Assembly (NCBI GenBank): GCA_018257865.1
Contig: JAEUBA010000192.1
Location: 1 to 28,543 of the forward strand
Length of the DNA: 28,543 nucleotides
Direction: 5' to 3'
Source of the DNA: Stereocaulon alpinum
Taxonomy: Eukaryota; Ascomycota; Lecanoromycetes; Lecanorales; Stereocaulaceae
The notes under the pieces are model-generated. The model did no database searches, was not told where the DNA came from, and was given only the letters and a program-made list of their open reading frames with translations. This document shows, one piece after another, positions 8,516 through 20,450 of the stretch (positions are counted from its first letter, which is position 1; every line of letters starts with the position of its first letter). The position numbers and the translations under genes were made by a program.

Positions 8516-11500
8516 AGAAAGTATCGACCCTAATATATATAAGTAGCTTCCTATTAGCTAGGACTACTAGGCTTTCTAAGGTAGCAGTAGTAGAAATCCG
8601 CGATAATATTAGCTGCGTTTTCGAATTTATTACTATCCGTATTATACTATTAACGGTTAGGTTGCCCTTCGTCTTTCTACTAGACGTAGAACTATAGCCG
8701 GCGGTTCTTACCTATCTATTAGGCGTCTAATATCTTATCTAGTTCCTACTCCTCTTTATTATCGACGATTACCGGCCCTAGCGGTTTAGCGCGTTATCTA
8801 AGTAGGGGATCGCCCGTAGCCTTATATAATAGGCTAGGGTAGAATATATTATAGATCCGTATACTTACTAGGAGCTCTAGGCGGTAGGAATATCCTACTT
8901 TCTCTATAACTTTAAATAGCCCTAGTATTTTATCGTCTAGCTTTTTACTCAGCCGTGCTATAGTAATATTTCTACTAGATAAGAAGACTAAATCTCCTAC
9001 TTTATAGGATATATTAGATTAGTAGCGATTTACTTAGTCTATTATCTAGTTACAGCTCTATACGGATTACTCCTTAATAAATTCTAATATACCTACTATT
9101 TTATCTATAATATTATTAGCCTTAGCCGCCTACGTCCTTTCTTAGGCGGAGGGACTAGGCTCTACTAGCGGCGAGAACGATATATAGGGATAGAAGCCTT
9201 TATTAGCGAAGAAAGGAGATATACTAGTAGCGTTAGCGACCGTATTATTATTAGCGAATTCTACGATAGGTAGCTAACGGGCCTAATTATCCTATATATA
9301 GGAGTAATATATCCTTAGTAGCCGCTTAATATCCTAATTAGCCCTTTCGGTCTACTTATTAGTTTCTAAGTAGAATACTATAGATAGTTTTACCTTAATT
9401 CGTAATCGCTCGTATAATACCTTCTATACTAATAAGACGAACTAGGGACCTTAGTCTAATATAATTAAGTTAGGTAGACTATAGGTGCGGAAGACGTAGT
9501 TAAGTAAGATATCTACCGTAGCCTCTATAGAGGTTCCTTTATTAATAGTAGTATATAGGGCGTAGTACCGTTCCTTAGTAAGACGGTCTACTAGTATATA
9601 AATAGTATTATAGTTATCTAAGATAGGAAGACCTATAATAAAGTCTATTAAGATATCCTACTAGTGTTACTTTAGGGTAGGTAGTAGCTATAGGAGTCTA
9701 TTATACTAATCTCTTAGTACCTTACTTCTTTAATACGTATAGCAGTTACGGATATAATATACTACTTCCTCTTTTATACCTAGCTAGTAGAATTAATCCT
9801 TTAGGATCTCTAGCGTATAGTCTCTTCTTAGATAACCGCTTATAGGGAGATTATAGCTTTCCTTTATAAGTTCGATATAAAGCTTTAGTAAGGCGGGGAC
9901 CTAAAGGCGTTCTTTATAAAAAAGGGTATAATAGCGTTAGGAGCAGTACCTTAGATTAATACCCTTAAAGATCTAGGTAGGGTTCTTCTTAATAGCCTCC
10001 TATACCTACGTATAGTCCTTATTATCCTAATTCGCTAATATAATTCGGGCGTAGAGAGGTAAGTCCTTATCCGTTAGTACGTTAATTTAATCCTCCGTAG
10101 GCTCTAGGGAGCCTAGATTATAGCCTTAGAAATACTTAGGTAATAGCAGCGTATAATACTAGTACTTTAGACGTAAGTCGTCCTTATCTATAGGTACTAA
10201 GTTAGGTAACTTAGTTAGGGTATCTACTTTCCTATTTAACTTCCTAGTATAGTATATAATCTTAAAGTTATAGTTTACTAACTTCTCAGCCTATCTCGCT
10301 TAACGGCGAGTTAGCTCCTTTATCTATATAAAGTACTCTAAGCTCTTATAATTAGTAAAGATCTAAATTAGGATATTAGTTAACTTAAGTTTAGGGCGCT
10401 AGTATTTTAGGTAGCGAACTATCGCTAGTAGTTCCTTATTATAGATCTTATAGTTATATTCTACTAGTAGTAAGTTCTTACTATAGAATACTACTAAGTA
10501 TAGTACTCCGTCGTCGTCCGCTTATAATAATACTCTACTATTAATATAGTCTAAGGAGTCTATCTCTAGTACTACTAGTTAAGATCTTTTATAGTACCTT
10601 AGTACTAGGGCACTAGTTACTAGATCCTTTATCTCTTTAAAGGCTAATTAATATACTTCTAACTAACGGAATAGGTAATCTTTCTTAGTAAGCGCTACTA
10701 GTAGTTTTACTATTTTTAAAAAGTCCTTAATAAATCGACGGTAGAAATTATAAAATCTGACGAATACTTAAACCTCCTTTAGGTAGGTCGGGGTTTCCTA
10801 GTTAGTAACTACGTTAACTTTATTCGGGTTTATTTTTAATCCGCTAGTAGAGATTATTAGCCCTAAAAACTTCGTTTCCTATATATAGAACTCGTATTTA
10901 TTGATATTTACTTAGAGGCCTACTTCGCGCAGTTGTATAAGGACCTTTTAGATATACTCTTAGTACTCCTTCTTCGTCTTACTATAAATTAGGATATTAT
11001 CTAAGTATACTTAGTAAAAGTTATTAAGATACTTAAATAAGGTATTATTTATATACTGCTAGTAGGAGGTAGGACCTCCTATTAGTCCGAAAGGTAATAC
11101 GTAGTATTTAAAAGCTCCGAAGGAAGTAGTAAAGGTAGTATAGTCCTTACTATCTAAGTATATTCTAAGCTTATTAAATATAGTAATAATATCGAGCTTC
11201 GTAAGGTACTTATAACCTACTATACGAGCTAAAGCTTCTTTAATTAATAGAATTAGGTAGCGGTTCCGAATTATTATTACGTTAAGCCTACGGTAGTCTA
11301 TATAGAATCTTAAACTACTATCCTTCTTCTATACGAATAGTATAGGGGACGCGTACGGAGTAGTACTTAGTAAGATAAAGCCCTTCTTTAGGTTCTCTTT
11401 AAGGTATTCTTTTACCTTCTATAGCTTAAAACTAGATATTAGGTATAGTTAACTCTATAGTAGCCTCTTTCCTAGCTCCAGCTCGATTTTATAATTATAT

Positions 11501-12464
11501 AGTTAATACGGGGGGAGCTCTTTTACCTTCTCTTTATTAAAGATATCGATTAAGTCGTAGTACTCCTTTAGGAGCTTCTTTTTAAGGTCGTCCTTAGGGT
11601 AGACGGTAGTCTCGCGTATTACTTTAGTAGGGGTATTCTTTCTTAGTTTATATTCTATTCCCGTAAGGGTTATAGAGAAGTACTAAACTTAGTACTTCTT
11701 TAGGTTCTAGGTAAGCAGGTAGAAGGCTGCTATACTAATTTAACTAATATCTAACGCCTTATTTTCTTTAGGCGGGGGAGGAGGGGGCTAAGGGGTATTA
11801 ACCTTCTTCGGCTTAGGTTTTACTACGGCGATCTTAGTAGACTTTGCCGGCTTAGAGGTAGTTAATTTAGCTTTAACTCCTAGACTAGAGGTAGGCGGCT
11901 TAGGCGTAGGTATACCTATATAGTCGTAACGCCCTAGTACGAAGATAATACGATTATCTACTATATTTAGTAGAACCTTATATTTATTTATCTATAGCTT
12001 ACTAAGGATAATATATTAATTACCTAAGTTAGTAATAAGTATAGGTACGGTAGACTCTATATAATCGCTAACTTATATAGAAGGATAGATTACGTAGGTA
12101 ATAGGCTTCCTTCTTATCTTACTATTATATCCGTAAAGGTATTAGGGTTTAGAAAGGGGAATAGGGATAATATTAAGGGTATTAGAAAGGGTTTATACTT
12201 CTTTTTTATTAATAAATAAGTATATAGTAGTACTAGTATTAATAAGAGCCTTTAATTTATATTCCTTATCCTAGGCTATTAAGGTAATAGGATATATAAA
12301 TAAACGCCTACTAAAGAGATTATAGAATTCTACGGATAATAAGAATAGTAGGTCCTTAGGGGCGACTTCCCTAAAGATAGCTAGTTTTCTAAATCTAACG
12401 TCTCCTTAACTTCTCTAGCCTCTCTAGCGTCCTTATCTTCGCTACTAACTTCTTATACTACTTC
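8516..12464 (-). pseudogene. pol: pol and gag tail of element 2 (protease, RT, RNase H, integrase, chromodomain-like tail)
   Basis: Collinear with element 1. The chromodomain-like end lies at about 8560-8640, the integrase at about 9200-9980 (uninterrupted at about 9510, which gives the empty TRIM site), the RNase H end near 10200-10240, the reverse transcriptase YLDNILIYS at about 10975-11025, and the protease block at about 11950-12300. Stops occur throughout. RIP sites are only partly shared with element 1 (for example this copy keeps CCGTCGTCGTCCGC near 10507 where element 1 has TATTATTATCCGC), so much of the mutation happened independently. The frame ends at 12464, where element 3 is inserted just after the gag zinc knuckle. 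Confidence 0.88.
12460..12464. repeat. Target-site duplication (left) of element 3
   Basis: ACTTC, repeated at 19305-19309. Confidence 0.88.
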
Positions 12465-12821
12465 TATTACGGGTAACCCCGCAAGGTCACGGGCAAGGCA
12501 CGTGACAGGGTTAGTAGGTAAAGGACTATTAGGAGAGGACCTAGTAATATAAGTAATCTAGGGTATATTAGGTAGATTATAAGGTAATATAGTAGATATA
12601 GGGCTAAATCACCTAGATTATATTAGGGCTTAGTATAATTAAGGTAAATATATAAGGAAGGGCTTTCCTTTAGTAGAATATTTTCTTATCTCTTTATATT
12701 TAACTTATATAATAGAGAGGAGTCTTAGCTAAAGATACTTTAATAACTATCTATCTCTATTACCTTCTAGTACTTAATATACTATATAATTTACCCGTAG
12801 GAGTTAAACTACCCTATTATA
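12465..12821 (+). repeat. 5' LTR of element 3
   Basis: 357 bp, gap-free match to 18948-19304. The first 50 bases keep GCAAGGTCACGGG and CACGTGACAG, where the 3' LTR has about ten C-to-T/G-to-A changes. The last 30 bases are instead mutated relative to the 3' LTR (CCCTATTATA against CCCCGTTATA). Confidence 0.95.
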
Positions 12822-12959
12822 CTTTAAATACTATACTTTAGACTATATAGTATAAGTACTTCCGGTTCTACCTTAGGGGAGAGACGGCGCGTTATATCTA
12901 AAGTAATAAGTAAATTTAAGGGGAAGGAGGTAGCTCCTATTCCTAAGGATAGAATTACT

Positions 12960-14100
12960 ATTAGCGAAGGAGGAATAAAGTTACCTACCCCTACTAAGTT
13001 CTTTAGTAGGAAGGGAGGGTTAAATACGTTTCTCTAATAAATCGACCTATATATAGTATTTAACGTATTAAGCTTCTATACTATAAAGGCTAGGAATATA
13101 TTTTACTTATTATACCTTAAAGGTAATATAGTAGTAGTACTTTAACCTTAGTTAGAAGAATATCTCTTAATTTAGAACCCTAATATAATAGAAGATAACT
13201 CTTTAAAGATTATCTCTAATAAGATATATATTAGGAACCTGTTAAGGTTCTATTTTAGGGATAGTACTAAAGAGAGAAGGCTAGAACAAAAGCTTATAAA
13301 TCTTTAGTAGAAGGGACCCGTAATAGAATATATAGCGTAGTTTAGAGGAATTACCTATTAGCTTAAATAGTTAGAAGATACTTAAGCCGCTATATATTAA
13401 AAAGGAACTAAGGATAAGGTTAAGGATAAGCTTACCTATTTTAATAATATTAGAAACTTTATATAATTAGTATCTAAGGTCTACTCTATTAATAATAGGC
13501 TGTATAAAAGAAAGATAGAATAGAAGTCTTTAGGCCTAGTTATTAAGTTTAGGAGAAAAGAAAATATTTCGGCTATAAAAGCGAAATTCTTTAGGAAACC
13601 TTATAAAGGGAAGAAGTAGAAGAAGGACCTATCTAATATAGAATATTATAGATACTATAAGAAAGGATACTATTAGAATAAGTACCTTTAATAAGAATAG
13701 GTAGCTATAATAGGGGATATAAACCCTGACTATAATAAATAGGAGTAGCCGGAACGACTAGTATAATTAACTAATAAGGAGTATAACTACTTAAGTTAGA
13801 CGGCTTACTATAATAATTCGTACTAAATATATCTTAGTAAGAAGGACGGATCTAGATAGTACCCTTAGAAGCTAAGGTACTAAGTATCTATAGTAAATAG
13901 TAAAGAATACTTTAGTAAGGATTAAGTTAACGACCCTTACTAAGAACTATTCTCTAGAAGCGAGTTAGAAGAGCTTATAGAGGGAGAAGCCTTATTAGAT
14001 AATAAAACCCTCGATAGAATTAAGGCTTTAAGGGTAGATACCTAAAGGACTTAAGAAGAACTACTAGAATCCTATTAATAGCGACTAGAGTACGTAGAAT
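12960..14100 (+). pseudogene. gag: gag of element 3
   Basis: After about 130 bp of leader the plus strand reads PTKFFSRKGGLNTFL near 12985-13035, a typical start of the Gag body in fungal Ty3 elements, then helical Gag sequence to about 13600. A zinc knuckle lies at about 13640-13690 as YYRYYKKGYYXNKY, matching C-x2-C-x4-H-x4-C after Cys/His-to-Tyr changes. At about 13775-13865 is a second block, NYLS.TAYYNNSY.IYLSKKDGS, resembling the LSWTACY..C..H.S.K.GS.WYP segment common in fungal Ty3 polyproteins. Many stops. Start and end are approximate; the start codon is not identifiable. Confidence 0.8.
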
Positions 14101-15782
14101 AGTAAGTAACTAATCTTTATAATAAGCTAGATAAAGCTAATAAGTACGCTAAGAAGGTTATATTAGAGTTTCTAATATAAGTATTAATAGCGTTAATAAG
14201 TTATAAGGAAAAAGAGAACCTTACGAAATATAGGAATAGGCTAGCTTTAATTATCGAATTTATAGAATTCTTCTAGAAGATAACTAAAATAGGGATAAAG
14301 AAAGGACTTAAAGCGTTTAAGGCCTTAGTTACCCGAAAGATTTAGGAAGTATTATAAGGGGATAAGTATATAGATCTAAGGAATATAATCTATTAAAGAG
14401 TTCCCCTAGGATTAAAATTCTTAAAGGATAAGAGTATACTACTACCTAATTAGAGGCTTATTCCGTATAAAGTCTAACTAACTATACGAGCCCTTAAATA
14501 AAAAGTTAAGAACCTCTTAGAGTATAGGGAGAAGATTCCTATTAACTAGTTTATTAGAAACGAAGTAGAGCTGTATACTCTAGTTATAAAATACTTATCT
14601 TTAAAAAACTAGGAAGTTCCCTAGCGAATAGGCCGCTTAGAGGAACTAGCTAAAAGATTAAATAAGTCGCCTTAGCCGAATTATATAATAATATTAGATT
14701 CCGGTTTTAAGTAAAAGTTAATAGTATTCCGGTAAAGGTTATTATTAATAGTAGATTAAGTAAGGATTTAATTAAACTAAGCTTTATAAGGAAATATAGT
14801 TTACCTATATAAAAACGCGAGCTATACGCGTTAACGAACTTCGATAGGTTAATAATAGGGACTATTAATAGAAGTACTAAAATACTTAACCTAAGGATAA
14901 GACGAAGATATAAGAAGTATACCTTTAATTTAGTATTAGGAGGGGTTAATAATATTACCTTAGGAATTCTATAGCTAAAAAAAGCTAACCTATTAATAGA
15001 ATAGGGTTCTTAGAATATAATATTTATAGATAGTATACTAAATAGAGTTCTACTAATCTAAGAATATAAATCTCTCTTAGTAGTAGCTTAGACCTAAGAG
15101 GAGATAAAGGATAATTTTAAGTTAGGAAATATTATAGTACTATAGAGTTAAGTTAGACTTATAAATAAGACTACTACTATAAAAATCCTAAATAAATACG
15201 TAGAATTTAGAACTCTATTTTAGAAAGAGAGTATTAATAAAGCCCTTCCTAAGTACTAACTATAGGACTATAAGATTAAACTAATCTTAGGTAAAGAATC
15301 TATAAAGAAGCTAATATACCTACTATTATAAGATAAAGCTATTACTCTTATAAAGTATATTAAAGAAAATAAATAGAAGGGGTTTATTTAAAAGTCTTAG
15401 TTACTTATAGGATATCCTATCCTATTTATACCTAAACTAAGTAGAGAATTACGTCTATATATAGATTATAGAGTACTTAATAATATAACTATAAAGAATA
15501 GTTATCCCTTACTATTAATAGGAGAACTCTAAGATAAGCTCTAAGGTAAGAAATAGTTTACTAAGTTTAATATTCTAGGAGTATTTAACTAAATATATAT
15601 AAAGAAAGGCGACGAGTGGAAAATAGCTTTCTATATAAGATAGGGTCTCTACGAATACCTTATAATACTATTTAGATTAACGAATATACCTATAATATTT
15701 TAGGTATTTATTAATAATATCCTAAAAGAATATTTAGACGACTTCGTCCTAGTATATATTAACGATATACTTATATACTTAG

Positions 15783-15787
15783 ATACG
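15783..15787. repeat. Target-site duplication (left) of the solo LTR
   Basis: ATACG, repeated at 16061-16065. Confidence 0.9.
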
Positions 15788-16060
15788 TGTTACGATCCTA
15801 ATCTAGAGGCCCTACTACTAGTATAGAGGTGGCGTATTAGTATAGAGATAGCTTGGTATACTAGTCAATACGGTTCCCGGATAGGGACTAGCGGCGAGCT
15901 AGCCCTAGGGGTATTTAGGCTTACGAGCTCACTAGCTCTTTCCTTTCTTCTTCGTCCTATTTTCTAAATACCAAGCGTAGCCTATTGGCCAAATCCTAAT
16001 ATAAGGTGGTTTTCTTCAAAGCTGCCTTCTCCTACGATCACCTCTAGGCGAGCCGTAACA
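15788..16060. mobile_element. 273-bp solo LTR (or very short LTR-like element)
   Basis: Begins TGTTACG and ends CGTAACA, a perfect 7-bp inverted terminus with TG...CA ends, and is flanked by 5-bp ATACG duplications. It interrupts element 3 just after the YxDDILIYxDT motif; RT sequence resumes at 16066. It keeps many CA and TG dinucleotides (TTGGCCAAAT, CTTCAAAGCTGCC), unlike the DNA around it. No matching full element is in the window. Solo LTRs arise by recombination between the two LTRs of an inserted element. Confidence 0.9.
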
Positions 16061-16065
16061 ATACG
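16061..16065. repeat. Target-site duplication (right) of the solo LTR
   Basis: ATACG, identical to 15783-15787. Confidence 0.9.
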
Positions 16066-18479
16066 TATAAGGAATATATTAAGTAGGTATAGAAGGTACT
16101 AAAGAAGTTTAAGTAAGTAGGACTATACTTAAAGTTATTAAAGTATAAATTTTACTAGAAAAGAGTTAAGTTTCTAAGGTTTATTATCTCTAACTAAGGT
16201 TTAGAGATAGACCTAAAAAAGGTAAAAAGTATAGTTAAGTAGCCTATACCTATAAATAAGAAGGAAGTATAATTATTTCTTAGTTTTACGAATTTCTATT
16301 AGAAGTTTATCTACGGATATTTAAAAATTACTATACCTCTTACTAGCTTAACCCGTAATAAAGTACTATTTATATAGTCGAAGGAAGCAGAGATATCCTT
16401 TAGGACCCTTTAGAAGTAGTTCGCTTTTAGTCTAATATTATATTAGTTTAACCTAGAGTCGCCTATTCGTCTCTATACTAATACCTCTAACGGAGTAATT
16501 AGAGTAGTAATTAGCTAACTATCTATAAATAATAGCCCTAATATAGGAAAAATAGGGAAAATAGGCGTAGCTTATTATTAGTACCTTATAGCCTTCTATA
16601 GTAGGAAGTTACTAGACGCTAAAACTAGATATCTAATATATAATAAGGAATTACTCGCTATTATAGACGTATTTCGTATTTAGAAGGTTTATCTAGAAGG
16701 AACTAAATACTAGGTTTAAGTCTTAATAGACTATAAGAACTTAACGTTCTTTCTATTAACTAAGGAGCTTAATAGACGTCTAGCTTAGTAGTATAAAGAG
16801 TTATTAATATTTAATTTTAGAATAGAATACGTTAAGGGTAGCGAGAATAATACTATAGACGCACTTAGTAGAAGAGCTAACTATATATTAAATATTTAGT
16901 AGAGTTCTAGAACGGTTCTAATACGTTATAAGGATAGATTATTACGACCTAATATAGCCGGACTATATATAGCAGTAATAAATAACTATTAATAGCAAAG
17001 ATTTAACTAAGAGGATACTAAAAGACTTATTAAAGGATAAAGTTATATCTAAGATTTATAAAGATATTAATAGCTATAACTTATTTAAAAAAATAGATTT
17101 AGGACTACTAACCTTCTAAGAATAGATTTATATCCCTATAAGTACTTAAGGAGAAATTTTTAGGATTTACTATAAAGTAGAGAGCTTTAGTAGATATTAG
17201 GGGATTAAGAAAATACTTAAGAAGATATCTTATAACTTCTACTTCCCTTAGATATAAAAGTATATCGAGGATTATATTAATAAATATAATATATATATTA
17301 GGACGAAGTATTCCTAATATAAACCTTATAAAGAGTTAAAATCGCTAGTAATCTTAGATAGTCCGTAGAAAAGTATTATATAGGATTTCGTTATTAAACT
17401 CCTAAAGTTGAAGGAACGACTAATAGGTATATACTATAATATAATCTTAGTAATTAACGACTAGTTAACTAAGATAGCGTACTTTATACTATATAAGGAA
17501 GTATTAAACGCTAAGGATCTAGCGTACGCGTTCTTACGAATAGTAGTAGCTAACTATAGGCTTCCTAAAGAGATTATCTTAGATAGAGATAAACTCTTCA
17601 CCTCTAAGTTTTAGAGATCGTTAATAGATATAATAGGAATTAAGACGAAGATAAGTATAGTATTTTACCCGTAGATAGATAGTTAGACGGAGAGAACTAA
17701 CTAAATACTAAAATAATATCTTCGGTATTATATTAACTACTAATAAGACGATTAGGTATCCTACCTACTAGTAGCGTAGCTAGTATATAACGGATTAATA
17801 TCTAACCTAATAGGTATAACTCTATTTCGAGCTAATTACGGGTTCGAACTACGTATAACCCTATTACTAAAGGGAATCGAATTAAAAGTATAAAAAGTAA
17901 CTATTACTACTAAGGAAATAGTAAGAATCTATTAAGAATTATAGAAGGACTTATAGTTCCTAAGTAACTACTTAATAATATATTATAATTAAAAACGTTC
18001 GATAGAACCGAATATTTCTGAAGGGGATAGGGTATATCTTCTTTATAGAAATTTTAAAACTAATAGGCCTAGTAATAAGCTTAATTATATAAAGCTAGGA
18101 CCGTTCCTTATAAAGGAATATAAAGGGGATATAAACTATATACTAGACCTCCTATAACTAACGAGGAAGTACCTAGTATTCTATATATTATTACTTAAGA
18201 AAGTAGACCCCGAAATACTACTAAGGACCGCACCGTTACTCCTAGATTAGAATAATAAGGAGTATAATATTAAGGAAATTCTAGATTACTAAGTAATTAA
18301 AGGAAGAAAGAGGTATCTAATAAAGTAGTTAGACTATAACTAGTTAGAGAATATATAGGAGTTACTATCTATACTTAACTACCCTAAGAAGCTAGAGTAG
18401 TTTTAGAAACGAAATCTATAGTTAGGGGATCTTACTTAGAAAAGTTAATCTTACTTATATTAAAGGATAGTAGGTTATT

Positions 18480-18900
18480 TAGGATCTTAAAAATAGTAGC
18501 TTCCTTCTCCCTTTCCTCCTCCTTCTCTAAAAACTTAATATTTCTTACCTCTTATTAGACTATTTTTACTTAGTTCGCTTTAATCCTTTAAATCTACTTC
18601 TATAGGCGAGAAAGCTTTATAAAGGCTTTATCCTCCTTATTATATAATTTAGTACGCTATTCCTCTATCCGTTTCTATTTTAGAATATTAAGTAGAGATA
18701 GCTTATACTTATTACTACTATAAATATACTTAATATATTAGTCGGATACTTCCCCCGTATAATATAGGAGGCCTAAGTTAGTATACTATATATAGGAGCG
18801 TTTTAATAAGGAAGCTATCCTAAGTTTTAGGACTAACTAATAATAATAAGTAAGGGAGTTCGTTAGTTTCTTAATCCTTAGTATAAGGAAGAAATACTTA
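18480..18900 (-). pseudogene. Antisense cysteine-rich/coiled-coil frame in the 3' region of element 3
   Basis: Between the chromodomain (ends about 18411) and the 3' LTR (18948) the minus strand has a readable frame with fewer breaks than other frames. From about 18800 down to about 18700 it reads RSYI.YTNLGLLYYTGEVSD.YIKYIYSSNKY. Because RIP turns TGC/TGT into TAC/TAT, the tyrosines suggest an original pattern C-x2-C, CC, C-x2-C and a final C, i.e. a zinc-binding-like cluster. About 18690-18560 follows with a charged heptad-like stretch (KRIEE, RTKLYNKEDKAFIKLSRL), then a Glu/Lys-rich tail near 18500-18540 (FLEKEEEREKEATIF). I recall a similar antisense gene in other fungal Ty3 elements but cannot check it. 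Function unknown. Boundaries approximate. Confidence 0.5.
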
Positions 18901-18933
18901 GGTTATTAAGTTACTTTCAGGACGAAAATAACT

Positions 18934-18947
18934 AAATAAGGGGATTA
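18934..18947 (+). other. Polypurine tract of element 3
   Basis: AAATAAGGGGATTA immediately before the 3' LTR, in the position of the plus-strand primer; probably weakened by G-to-A change. Confidence 0.65.
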
Positions 18948-19304
18948 TATTACGGGTAACCCCGTAAGGTTATAGGTAAGGTATATAATAGGGTTAGTAG
19001 GTAAAGGACTATTAAGAGAGGACCTAGTAATATAAGTAATCTAGGGTATATTAGGTAGATTATAAGGTAATATAGTAGATATAGGGCTAAATCACCTAGA
19101 TTATATTAGGGCTTAGTATAATTAAGGTAAATATATAAGGAAGGGCTTTCCTTTAGCAGAATATTTTCTTATCTCTTTATATTTAACTTATATAATAGAG
19201 AGGAGTCTTAGCTAAAAATACTTTAATAACTATCTATCTCTATTACCTTCTAGTACTTAATATACTATATGATTTACCCGCAGGAGTTAAACTACCCCGT
19301 TATA
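18948..19304 (+). repeat. 3' LTR of element 3
   Basis: 357 bp, gap-free match to 12465-12821. Mutated at its inner start, better preserved at its outer end (ATGATTTACCCGCAGG, CCCCGTTATA). Confidence 0.95.
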
Positions 19305-19309
19305 ACTTC
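19305..19309. repeat. Target-site duplication (right) of element 3
   Basis: ACTTC, identical to 12460-12464; element 2 sequence resumes with GCGGAGACGCTTAGGG, matching element 1 near 5080. Confidence 0.88.
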
Positions 19310-20450
19310 GCGGAGACGCTTAGGGTATTCGGGGGCGAAGTAGCCTTCCTTATTATAATAGAAATACCTTAGCTTATCCTTCGATATAGGACGCTCCTCC
19401 TTATAATATTCCTCTTTATAGGTATTAGAGGGGGAGCGGGTAGTTATATTTCTAAAGGTAACTTAGCGATCTATATAAGGGCTTAGAGTAGGTAAGAGGC
19501 CTCGCCAGCTCTTTATTCTAAGGATACTATAAGGGTCGGTATTAGCCTAAGGCTTTATAGTAGCTTCCTCAGCTCAGATATTATATATCTCTTAGTTAAT
19601 AATTATAAGAAACTCGTTAAGAGTAGAATAGTCCTTATTTATCTTATATTTCTCTATATAGATATCCCTTTTTAGGGCGGGGGAGATTTTCTTATATAAA
19701 TCCTCGAACTATCGCTTAGCGTTAATTTTACTAGTAGTTATAAGCTAGGTAAATTTAATCCGGAAGTTATTATAGGTTATTAATCCTATTTCGAGCTTAT
19801 AATAGGTAAGGCGGGTAGACTAGATATAGTTATAGTCGAAGAAGCGCTAGTCTAGTATCTTTAAGATATCGGAGGCGTTCTTAGCTGGGCTTATATAGGC
19901 GGGATCTATATATTAAAGGATTAGGGTTTAAGCTTTACTAGAGGAGTACTTAAAGTAGGTAGAGACTTATTTTAATCCTTCTTAAAAGTTAGCGGAGTAT
20001 TCCTTAATAAATAGCTTTATTACTATCTTCTATAAATTATACTCTACCTCACCCTTATAGTTACTAAAACGATTACGGGGATATTTAATTATAGATAGAT
20101 TAATAGGAGAGCTACTAGGGGTAAGCTTTAGAAGGTAATAGTCTATTAATAGCTAGAGGTCCGCAGTAAGGGCTCTCTACTAATATTAGGGATTAGGAGG
20201 CGTATATAGGAGGGTATTCGCTATAAAGGCCGCCGCTATAGCAGCCTAGATAGTAGTCGTTATAAAGGCAGTCTAGGCCTTAGTAAAAGCTAGCGTATCA
20301 CCTATACTAGTAGCTAGTAGAGGGGGTATAGTAACTATTTTTTTAGTATCTTCCTTAGAGCTTAAGTTCTCTGCGTCTTCTAGTTTAGAAGTTTCGATTA
20401 AGGGTAGTAGGTTATTAGGATCTAAAGAAGAGGGTATAGGTACTAGAGAT
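19310..20450 (-). pseudogene. gag: gag of element 2 (5' part, separated from pol by element 3)
   Basis: Collinear with 5080-6230 of element 1. The degraded zinc knuckle lies at about 19320-19365 on the minus strand, followed toward higher coordinates by the Gag body and the Pro/Ala-rich N-terminal part at about 20150-20350. Stops interrupt the frame. Start not identifiable. Confidence 0.85.

Larger units (their letters stand above)
14101..18420 (+). pseudogene. pol: pol of element 3: protease, reverse transcriptase, RNase H, integrase, chromodomain
   Basis: About 14100-14690 is helical linker. The protease lies at about 14690-14960, with a degraded catalytic segment (LDSGFK). Reverse transcriptase runs about 15240-16330: GYPILFIPK, LRLYIDYRVLNNITIKNSYP and VYINDILIYLDT, where YxDD reads YIND; it is split at 15788 by a solo LTR. 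RNase H ends with DALSRR at 16858-16875. The integrase zinc and core regions lie at about 17160-17700 (VDQLTKMAYF-like, DRDKLF, FYP.ID..TERTN). A chromodomain at 18259-18411 reads EYNIKEILDY, then GRKRYLIK.LDYN.LENI.E and a C-terminal KKLE.F. Such chromodomains bind methylated histone H3 and guide integration to heterochromatin. Stops throughout; not functional. Confidence 0.92.
12465..19304 (+). mobile_element. Ty3/Gypsy chromovirus, element 3, nested in element 2
   Basis: 357-bp LTRs (12465-12821 and 18948-19304) flank a plus-strand body with gag and zinc knuckle, a fungal Ty3 cysteine/histidine block, protease, reverse transcriptase, RNase H, integrase and a C-terminal chromodomain. ACTTC duplications flank it, and element 2 gag resumes at 19310, collinear with element 1. 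It is a different family from elements 1/2 by LTR and orientation. Heavily RIP-mutated, with every frame broken. A 273-bp solo LTR sits in the reverse transcriptase, and an antisense frame lies between chromodomain and 3' LTR. Confidence 0.95.

Noticed and set aside
12822..12960. Recognisable primer-binding site after the 5' LTR of element 3
   Set aside because: The sequence CTTTAAATACTATAC is too mutated to assign to a tRNA.
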